Of a DNA stretch of 64,000 nt, positions 55,757 through 64,000 are shown one piece after another. Both the position numbers and the translations under genes were made by a program. How positions within the stretch are numbered: position 1 is the stretch's first letter; every line of letters starts with the position of its first letter. A model generated the notes under the pieces. The model was not told the origin of the DNA. It saw only the letters and a program-made list of their open reading frames with translations, and searched no databases. Source of the stretch: Triglochin maritima (Eukaryota > Streptophyta > Magnoliopsida > Alismatales > Juncaginaceae); the NCBI GenBank assembly GCA_963682175.1, contig OY821787.1, positions 15,106,501-15,170,500 on the forward strand, written 5' to 3'.

Positions 55757-56774
55757 AGTTTTTGGCGTCGTTGCCGGGAGTTGGTCGTAGTTGTTTCCAC
55801 CATTTTGGCAGTTTTTTCTTACATTTTCTTTTAGTGTTACTGGACAAGGGAACAAGTGGACCGAGGAACTACTAAAAGGAATGTGTTCTAAAAGTTTACT
55901 TTTATATGTCTTTTATTATGATTTGAATGTATAAACATTTTGTTCATAGATTGATGTATTTGTCTTTTAGAAGTGTTAAGGAAGATGCTCTTAGTCCTTA
56001 ACCGTAGAGCTCTAAAAGATATTGGTTTGCATAAATCAAAAGTGATTCACAATCATGGTTATTAACATTGAACATTAATTACCGAGATAAGATTGTCATG
56101 TTGGTGAAAAGAGTATTGTAGTTGTACAAATATTTTAACAACATATGTATATGAAATGTTAAATATTTTTTTTCAAATATTGAATAGACCTTGAAACATT
56201 ATGGAATTGTGCTTGCGTCATTAATGATTCATTGTGTCTTTGAATCCTAAGATATGAGATCTATATCATTTCACATGAAAAGTGTATCATTTGATTATTA
56301 TCAAAAGCTATCATTGAGAATAGTGATAAAGATAATAGTTGGTTATACATGACTTGTGCCGGAAAGGATGATATGTCAAAAGCTTATCATTTACCCTCTT
56401 GACTTGAGTGATGATATTATCGGACCCCTTGATAAAGTAAAGATATAATGTGCACAATGCAACTTATGTATAGTTACATATTTATAATTTGCTTCAGATA
56501 TCAAGAAATGAATATATAATACAAAGATGACACATTTTTCTTTGTATAATATTCTTAATATCACGAGGCAAAGCATAGACACAAGTGATATTACTTATAT
56601 CACTAAGTGGAACGTGTTTAGTTCAAGTGAGCAAAACATCGTTGTTATTTGGGTAACTATAATGTGTAGTTAGATATCGTTTATAGTTTATGATATAAAG
56701 TGTTTTATATCATTACCAACATAACTTAGATCCTCCTATAGGTCACATCACAAAACTGGAAAACAAGAAATGTA
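55757..56774. other. Leader remnant of the fourth element and unassigned AT-rich DNA
   Basis: From 55763 the sequence TGGCGTCGTTGCCGGGAG is a one-base variant of the gag-only primer-binding site, followed by ~100 bp of leader. From about 55875 AT-rich sequence without coding potential continues to the CACTA end; it may be a copia-type LTR fragment but I cannot prove this. Confidence 0.5.
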
Positions 56775-57145
56775 CACTACTACAGAAAATGGAATATACA
56801 TCGGATGTACGGGGCTATATACGTCGGATATAAGCACTCTCAGATCCGACGTCTATGTGTGCGTCGTCTATACATAGACGTCAACCTTCATATAGACCGA
56901 TGTCTATACCTAAAGAATATACGTCGGCTGTATATATTTGACGACGTCTATTCGTTAACGTATAGACGTCGGTCGTTATATAGACTGACGTCTATGCGTT
57001 AGGTATAGATGTTGGTTCAATAAAAGACGACGTCTATTCCTAAAGCATATACGTCGGATTCATACGAAAGCTGACGTCTATTCCTTTCTTCAGAGGAATA
57101 AACGTCGCCTAATTAATACAACCGACGTCTATTCCTAAACCTGGA
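56775..57145. repeat. CACTA terminal inverted repeat and subterminal repeats
   Basis: After the terminal CACTACTACAG, about fifteen copies of a short motif (ACGTCGG, CCGACGT, GACGTCTAT) alternate in both orientations about every 20-30 bp. In CACTA elements such motifs bind the TNPA-type accessory protein to align the ends. Confidence 0.9.
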
Positions 57146-57518
57146 CAAAAAGAAATAGATCTGACGAAATTGTTTTTAGTCATCGTATTCGTGTACATAC
57201 AACTGCACCAAATTCGTTCACCTATAAATTTGTTCACAAATACTCACAATTTCATCCACATGTACATACAAGCACAAACAGACAAGCATACATGCACAAA
57301 CACAACCATACATGCACAAACATACAAGCATACACAAGCATACACAATTGACATTCAACACACTTGCAATTAATTCATTCTAAAATTAAGGTGATTATAT
57401 TAAGGCATAAAGTGTAGGTTTGTAATACAAGTGCACTTGTTAACTAAATTACAAAAAATACTAGTGGCAGGAGAACCTCTTAGTTCGTCAACATGTTTCT
57501 GATAAAATAGCGAGCCCA
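57146..57518. other. CACTA 3' noncoding region
   Basis: Between the subterminal repeats and the stop of the minus-strand gene. It includes a degenerate ACATACAAGCA/CATGCACAAAC repeat at about 57255-57345. The 67-codon open frame there is low-complexity and I do not call it a gene. Confidence 0.6.
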
Positions 57519-60037
57519 TCAGTCGCGAGTTTCATCGAGCTCCTGTTGCGAGAAGGGATCACTAATTTTTGGGAAGACCTATCAAAAAAATACAAGTGTG
57601 TTGAATATTAATAACTAAATATTGAAACTACAATTGAATAACGATCGACATTACCTCGGTTAGACATACGTCTTGAGTTGCCACATCGAGGATTTCCTCC
57701 ATGTATCTCATCACGTAGTAACAACATTCGGTATTTCCAACCTGCTTCCGGTACTACAAACATAGAAATTCACTAAATATATGTTCCTAAGTATTCAACA
57801 AAAATGATATCGAACGTACTCTCATTCCATGCCATGTTATTTCTGCTTTTGTGGTTGTTCTCCTACCACCTAAAACTCTGTAAACCTTAATTGCCCTGAG
57901 CAGCACAAGTTAACATATCATTCAATAATACTAATAAAAATCCACGAATTACTTTATTCACGACTAAACGAACTTACATATTTAGAAGTTTCTTTATTGA
58001 GTCCCTTGGTTTATTCGACCCCAACGGATCAAACCAATATGCCGAATTAGTCGTGGAGCATACAACGACAAGCATCCAATGAGCCCTGTTATATATATAT
58101 AATTAGAAGCTTATTACAAAATAAATTTTCACTTTGAATTACAAAGTTTACCTCTCATGATAATGGAACAGATAATATCTTTTGTCTTCTTCTTTAAAGA
58201 ATGTCCCAAGCTGAACCGATTTATCGCCATTCCCGTATATATATGTAGATGGACTGATAAATCCAAATACTTGATCCTCGGGAAAGATTGACCTTCTAGC
58301 GTCGTAAAGATGTCTACAAGTATAAAATTATACTTTATTACAGTTTTGATAAAATTATTCAATACTTTTCATTGTATACAAAAAATACTTACTTCACTTG
58401 CACGTCGATAATCATGATACACAATGAATCCATCGCCATGAACTGCATGATATCCTCTTTGGTGACGTACAAAGCGGGAGGCAACCCTTTATCCCCCTCC
58501 AACTCCCAGGTACTTAAGGATTGTGCTTCCCTACCTACCATACATTGATACAACATTTTGCACCTACTTGGAAGCGAATTAATGTTGATCGGAGGTTGGT
58601 TGTTTGACCCTTTGCTCCGGGGGCTTGAAACCTTACAGATATATATACAACCATTAAAATACAATTGTTAACAAATTTGAAGTTTAAAGTCTTTCAAAGT
58701 TAAACTATACCTCATGTTTGTCATTTAGCTCTACTAAATAACTAGGCCACCGCACGAACCCACCGATAGCATCGCCGAGAGTAACAATCTCTTCTTCCGG
58801 AAATGGCACAAAAGCACCAGCATCTAAGCAACTCTCAACTACAACCTTCAATTCTCCCTCTCCTACCTCTGTGAAGTGGTGTCTGGAGATGTTATAAACT
58901 TTCCCGTGTCCCACCAATCTTCGATCAGGGTCTTCGACACATAAAGCACATCTAGATCCATCCGCGAACTTTCCAAACGAGGGACCGTCGACGAGGGCCA
59001 ATTCTCGAGAATGAGACACGAAATCATCTTGTTGATCGGGGTGGAACACTAGCGGAACTGGAGCAGTAGTCTCCGCGGAAGAACCGATCTTACGACGGGT
59101 AGGAGAAGTTGGCAAACGATCCAATCTCTCCAAAACAAGTTGCAACATATTCTTCAAATCTGCGATCTCTTGCGGGCATTTGGTATGACCAGTCGACGAA
59201 GTAGACCGTTGAGTCTTTCCATAATATTGTCGAAGTCCAACTCTACTCCCTACACCCCGCACACGACCGGGGTGTTCGTCGTTTCCCAAGGCCTCGTGTA
59301 GAATATCATTCTGACCATCGGAAGCAAATTCTCCTTGAGATTCTCTCAACTTCAGAGCGTCCTAAGTTTAAAACAATATTCACTAACATTTGAAAATTAT
59401 AAAATTAATGATTTCGAATTAATAACATATATATAAATGATGCAACTTACTATCTTCGAGCCGATCGCTTGCGACTCGTCTGTGACGTACTCCCCTCTGG
59501 AGTTTACTCTCGTTCTCTTCCAGGAATCACAACGAGCTATGGAAGAAGGAGGAGATAGGTTACTTGCTTGCTCCTCACTCATACCGGAGTCAATTGCCTC
59601 TTGTTTCTTCTGAGCAATTTTTTCAGCCATCATTTTTGCTTCTAACGTTTGGTACCCCGCTCGAGACATACGATGTGTATACTTGTTAGAAGATCTAAGC
59701 TTTTGGTTTTTTGCTCGGATGACCTAAAATCAAGTTTTAATAGATTGTCACTAAAATCAATAACTAACAAGTTTGTTATGAAACTCAGTTACTATATTAT
59801 AAATTAAACTCAGTTACCTCAAACTCCGGGTTATCTCTGGATTTTCTGAATAGCTCCCATTGATTCGGAGTGATAAAGTTATAGACATCGCATGGATTTC
59901 TATCCTGGTAGTCTCCGAATATGTACTTGTTCTTTAAATTTGTTTTGAAATCCCTCCAACGAACTGACATGTATGTCATCCACTTTTTCTTCAACTTGTC
60001 AGTAGATTGGAACTCAAAAGATTCCTACAACATGTTA

Positions 60038-60088
<51 letters not shown>

Positions 60089-60385
60089 CGACTAAAACTA
60101 TACAAATCTATAATGGAATCATTACCTGCACGTTATCCCATATTGTGTCCTTCAACTTCTCATCTACATCAGCCCAACTCGAGAAACCAATGTCAATTTT
60201 GGCCCTCGCTAAGCTACCCAGAAAACTTTTCCAATTATCAGACGGCATGCCTAACGACTCAAGATGGTCATCAAACTGGATTGGAACTCTACCGTCTCTA
60301 TTTCTTTCATGAGACAAGGACCTCGTGTACTGTATGTCTTCGAGCCTTCAGACTCTGAGGAAGTGGGTTTCTTTTTCGGAGCCAT
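57519..60385 (-). pseudogene. CACTA second gene: TNPA/Transposase_24-like N-terminus with Ulp1-type (C48) protease C-terminus
   Basis: A multi-exon minus-strand gene. ATG at 60385 (MAPKKKPTSSESEG); a frameshift near 60310 precedes the conserved FDDHLESLGMPSDNWKSFLG segment (60317-60108). A TA microsatellite lies in the following intron. Exons then read KWMTYMSVRWRDFKTNLKNK and FITPNQWELFRKSRDNPEF (about 60000-59800), SRAGYQTLEAKM (59669-59451) and a 200-residue exon (about 59362-58705). Two more exons (58632-58387, 58316-58152) lead to the protease: AHWMLVVVCSTTNSAYWFDP with catalytic His and Asp (about 58075-58020), then an exon at 57899-57812, and KQVGNTECCYYVMRYM with Gln and Cys (about 57750-57700). 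The final exon ends at stop 57519-57521. Splice sites were judged by eye. Only the frameshift clearly disables it, so some copies may encode protein. Confidence 0.8.
60041..60086. repeat. (TA)n microsatellite
   Basis: An uninterrupted AT dinucleotide run of about 46 bp within an intron of the CACTA second gene. Confidence 0.95.
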
Positions 60386-60451
60386 TATACTATAAAAGAT
60401 AAATTCAACTCATTAAATAAGGTAAGGACATTAAATGTCTATTACAATGTG

Positions 60452-61010
60452 TTACAACAGAAAATTTGCACCTTTACTCTCTTTTTTCCTTAATGGATTT
60501 TCAATCCATATACCTTCACCGTTGTCATCTCTAAACATACAAGTCTCAACATTTATTTCTTCATCTACTGAGTTCAACTCAGGTGCTTGCTTAGAGAAAG
60601 GTGGTGTCTCTTCATACTCGGTCAGACTATCATCAGATACAAATTTTTTCTTCCCTTCCAGAATTACTGCCCATTTCTTATCACATGGATAAGCCACATA
60701 GAAGATTTGTTTCACTTCAGAAGCGAGAATAAAAGGTTCTCCTTTATATCCTTCTTTTGAAAAATCAATTAAAGTGAACCCCAAGTCATCCACTCGAACT
60801 CCACTTTTATTATCAGCCCACTTGCATCTAAATACAAGTACTTTGAATTTAACAAAGTCTAGCTCCCATATGTCTTCAATGACACCCTAATAAGACATGT
60901 CGGCGTATACAGGATTTTTGTCTTTAGAACTAGACACATGCAAAGACTCTGCTATTAAGGTGACACCACTTTTCTGAACAACACTTTTCGCATCTTCACA
61001 AACTGTGTAG
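60452..61010 (-). pseudogene. TNP2-type CACTA transposase, C-terminal DUF4216 part
   Basis: TNP2 is the catalytic transposase of CACTA elements. The visible 186 codons hold the C-terminal DUF4216 domain: GVIEDIWELDF, VLVFRCKWADN, FTLIDFSKEGYKGEPFILAS and KQIFYVAYPCDKKWAVIL. An in-frame TAG (about 60888) replaces a residue that is usually Tyr, and the 5' part is cut off at 61010 by the LTR element. The catalytic domain is therefore not in the window. The stop codon is at 60452 and the Ulp1-like gene starts ~70 bp further downstream. Confidence 0.88.
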
Positions 61011-62422
61011 TGATTGATCGTTTTATATTAACCGCAAGTGCACAGCCGCGTTGAAGCGGTGGCAAATACGGGTCGTCCACTGGGAGGTGTGTCGACAATT
61101 GGTTTGTTCGAAGGCGAGAGGTAAAAGAAGGAGAGAAAGATGTATTACACTACACTACACTAATCTAAACTAGTAAACAAGCAAGCTGAAATGAAATAAC
61201 TAAACAACTAAGCTAAACAACTAATGAAGAAGATAAAAAGACAGGAATGGAAACCCCTAAGGGGTAGAGTGTGTGTGTGCACATGAAATAAGTGTGGTGT
61301 TGAATGCATACTATAAGCTCAAGTGTGGTTAGTGTTTGTTTATGCATAAGAAGTACCTCATGGCAAGACCTATCATTTACAACACTAACGTAGGTGATTA
61401 ATATGAGCAATGCAAGATTGTTATTAAGAACATAACGAGCATGGAGTGTACCTAACTATGGCAGAAACCATCAAGTAAAGTTCTTATTAATTTAAGAAAG
61501 CATACTAATATCTCTCACAAACAATAAAATCTAGCATTCATACCACCTACATAACATGTGCATACATCTACTCCACCCCCAAAGGGGATGGAACTACAAA
61601 CACATATTTAAACTAACTACTCTAACAAAATGAAGCATTATACTGAAATAAAACTACACTAATCAAGGAAAAAATATTAAAGAAGCATAAAAGGAAAGGA
61701 AAGACTAAACAAACATGCACAAATTAAAAGACAAGATTAAAAGAAACTAGAAGAATTATTTTATTAACAAATGACTCCCATTGAAGGTAGCATTCTTCTC
61801 CACCTTGAGTTTTTGCTTCAAGGCTCACTCCTTAGTAGAGAGAATGCCACCAAGCAATGGGTGATTACAATGAAAGGTGAAGAGTTCTATATATAGGCAT
61901 GGAAAAAGCTAATCCGGGACAATCCCCCGACGTGGGACTAAACCAATACCACAAATGGACTAAGAATACACTAATCCACGTCCTCCACAAATCTTAGCGG
62001 ATCCAGAGCAATATGGACCGCCAATTAGCGGTCCAAGACCGCCAATTAGCGGTCTATATGATCCAGATCGAGTTGGTTTTGGTTGTGGGCTTTTGTTGAT
62101 GGATATGTTGGTTTTGGATGCATCTACTTTGCTTGTTGGAGCTCCGACCCGAATCGAATTACCAAAATACTCCCCATGATGGTGTGGAGTTTTCTGTTTT
62201 GCTCTTAGGTCCTTCAGTCTTACGTTCAGGTCCTTCACCTTTGCATCTCAGTCCCCAGGTCTCACAATTAAGTCCTTTTTCCTGCTTTTGGGTCCTTTCA
62301 TGGCTCTTCTCTTCAAACCTCTTTATTTCTGAAATTCAAACATAAAACTCGTCACGTAGCATTGCTTAGGTGTAAGATAATGGATATAAGATACAAATAT
62401 GAGCATGAAAAGATGTCAATCA
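61011..62422 (-). repeat. 3' LTR of gag-only element 3
   Basis: 1412 bp, shorter than the other family members. Twin palindromes at 62015-62034 and 62037-62054 both have centre CAATTA where element 2 has CAATTG. A TATA-like sequence is near 61895 on the minus strand. Confidence 0.9.
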
Positions 62423-64000
62423 AATACCCCCACACCTAAGTTTTTGCTAGTCCCGAGCAAAACAAAGAAAGAGAAAAACAAACGAGAAACAAGAAATCCT
62501 AACTCACTTTCGTAGGAATCACGGTTGCACTTAGCACGTGCAACAAGCCGTTAAACCTCTTTGTTACCAAGGAGGAGGAGTGTTGTCTCCTGAGGGTTTT
62601 CAGCGGATATACCCACAAAATCCAAACAAGATCCATTATTCAATCTAGACTCTCGACTTGTTGGAAATATTTTGTCGATCATTGGACGAGGTAATCCTAC
62701 GGGCCGACTCTATATAGGTAATCAGTCCACACCTAGCCTAATGAATCATTCGTGCAAGTTAAATAAGGAATTAAGTGAAAGACATGGACAACCTCAACAT
62801 CCTCAAATGATACAAAGTGTAAGCTCCATTAAGATTCTTATTTGCATTACCATTTTTTTCTTCTTGTTTCTTTCCTCTCTTTTTTTCTTCTTCTTTTTCT
62901 TTTTATTAGTTGGAGCTTCATTTTCGCAGGGTCAAGTTTCGTGCATCATTGCCCATGAGGACTTACACTATCACTACATCTTTCCCCAAATCTCCACATA
63001 GGGCAATCCCTACCACCCGTGTAACGAGAGTTCGGTCGGCGCATCCCAAGTCAGATGACATGAAAGCACCAGGCACAAAGTCCCCTCAGACCTACTTTCC
63101 CGAGTGATAGGAGCCGTACGAGAAGAGAGAACACCTACTCACTTATTTCTTATCTACACATGAACCAAAACCCCTACACTTAATGTCTCACAACAAGATT
63201 TAAAGGGTCCTTGACTACAACAAACTTCCTTAAGTTAACAAACACGAATTATTGACTCACTAGGTTCGGGGTGGACTTCTTTAAATGTTTGAGCACTGAA
63301 ACCCAATGATTACTCACCCCCAAGGGAAACTGGGGTGCATCCTAACGACTCAATAAATCCTAAAGCCACTGTACTAGATATCCTAATGCATCAAGTTCAA
63401 GACAATTTTGGGAGCTTTCTTTTTACTTTACCTCTCAACGGTTTTGCACATGCTAAACACACGCAAAACCCACAAAACATTTTCTTTCACAAACACATCA
63501 AAATTTTGAAAGAAATGTGGAAATTTTAAAGCACTAGGCAAGCAAAAGAAGACAAGTCACCCAAGGATCATGGCAAGCAGATATATCGATATTAAATGCC
63601 ACACACTAACATGACCATAACAATGCACACAAAAGAAAATAAAATCAAAGGAAAAAGACTCAACTATGTATGCACGTAAAACACCCCCCCACACCTACTT
63701 CATGCATTGTCCTCAATGAATGTGAGTAAGATACTACATGGATTTATGCATGAAAAATGAGAGATCTCACCAACATGAAGTACAAAGGGAAGTTCAAGGT
63801 CATGTTGATGGACACAAACCCGAATTCCCTCAAAACATGTGAGATGCTAAAGAAAGGATACAAATACGTGAAAGAAATGGAGCCCAAATACACAAGATTG
63901 GGGCTCACAACAATCGATGCTCACTGAATGAGTCTTTTAAGGTACTTTATTTTTTCCTTTTTTTTATATAACTATGTACAAACATAAGTTCCCCTCTTCA
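61011..64000 (-). mobile_element. Gag-only element 3 (same family as element 2), 3' part, cut by window end
   Basis: On the minus strand the 3' LTR occupies 61011-62422 (1412 bp, ending CGATCAATCA at 61011). To its right is the polypurine tract (CCCCCACACCT on the plus strand, about 62425-62440) and the 3' noncoding region, colinear with 48229-46640 of element 2. It includes the conserved block (62505-62640) with the hairpin at 62524-62544. The gag frame would begin beyond 64000. It is inserted in the CACTA TNP2 gene. Confidence 0.9.

Larger units (their letters stand above)
56775..61010 (-). mobile_element. CACTA (En/Spm) transposon, 3' portion
   Basis: Terminus CACTACTACAGAAAATGG at 56775, the CACTA-family terminal inverted repeat. 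Subterminal repeats with ACGTCGG/CCGACGT fill 56800-57145. On the minus strand lie the C-terminal part of TNP2 (60452-61010) and downstream a second gene with an Ulp1-like domain (57519-60385). The upstream part of the element is displaced by the LTR insertion at 61011 and lies outside the window. Confidence 0.9.

Noticed and set aside
57170..57373. 67-codon frame with ACATACAAGCA repeats near the CACTA end
   Set aside because: Low-complexity repeat translation without a domain.
60108..60358. Plus-strand frames across the TA microsatellite
   Set aside because: Antisense to a conserved CACTA exon and dominated by the dinucleotide run.

Overview
This window looks like a piece of an angiosperm (probably eudicot) nuclear chromosome in repeat-rich, pericentromere-like heterochromatin. 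I find no ordinary host gene, rRNA or tRNA. Almost every coding segment belongs to a transposable element (TE) or an endogenised virus. The plant origin rests on plant-specific families: plant mobile domain, FAR1-type MULE transposase, CACTA TNP2 with DUF4216, chromodomain Ty3/gypsy, Athila-like Gag, and a mitovirus-type RNA polymerase in mitochondrial-like DNA. I cannot name the species.

Layout. 1-3780: mitochondrial-like DNA with two mitovirus RdRp fossils in opposite orientation. 3780-4150: edge of a reverse-oriented LTR retrotransposon. 4290-6905: plant-mobile-domain pseudogene (+) converging on a MULE transposase pseudogene (-). 7020-8340: PIF/Harbinger transposase pseudogene (-). 8917-9655: Ty1/copia RT fragment. 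From about 10310 a non-LTR retrotransposon (LINE) forms the frame of the next 44 kb. Its ORF1 is split by an 8.5-kb MULE (11096-19560, target-site duplication TTTTGTTCC). It resumes at 19570-19820, is split again by a 31-kb block built on a Tekay-type chromovirus, and finishes at 51038-54279 with its endonuclease/RT ORF.

The Tekay block contains nested insertions. A young 7.4-kb gag-protease-only LTR element (24163-31587, TSD GCGAG) splits its gag. A 2987-bp solo LTR (37412-40398, TSD ACCGA) and a 9.0-kb gag-protease-only element (40771-49787, TSD TTTTG) split its 3' LTR. To the right lie a related LTR with primer-binding site (54280-55780), unassigned DNA, and a CACTA transposon (from 56775, - strand) whose TNP2 gene is cut by a third gag-only element (61011 to the end, - strand).

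How the parts relate. The LINE is oldest, then the MULE and Tekay, then the solo LTR and second gag-only element, then the first gag-only element (its LTRs differ at about 11 of 1228 positions by eye). The gag-only elements encode capsid and protease but no RT, RNase H or integrase, so they would depend on an autonomous partner. Both the MULE and the CACTA pair a transposase with an Ulp1-type cysteine protease. The most unusual signals are noncoding. The gag-only families carry twin palindromes upstream of the TATA box with related twins in the leader, and a conserved hairpin block before the polypurine tract. A dense CGGTCGACCG motif occurs in the Tekay LTR region. The MULE carries three arrays of one 22-bp minisatellite.
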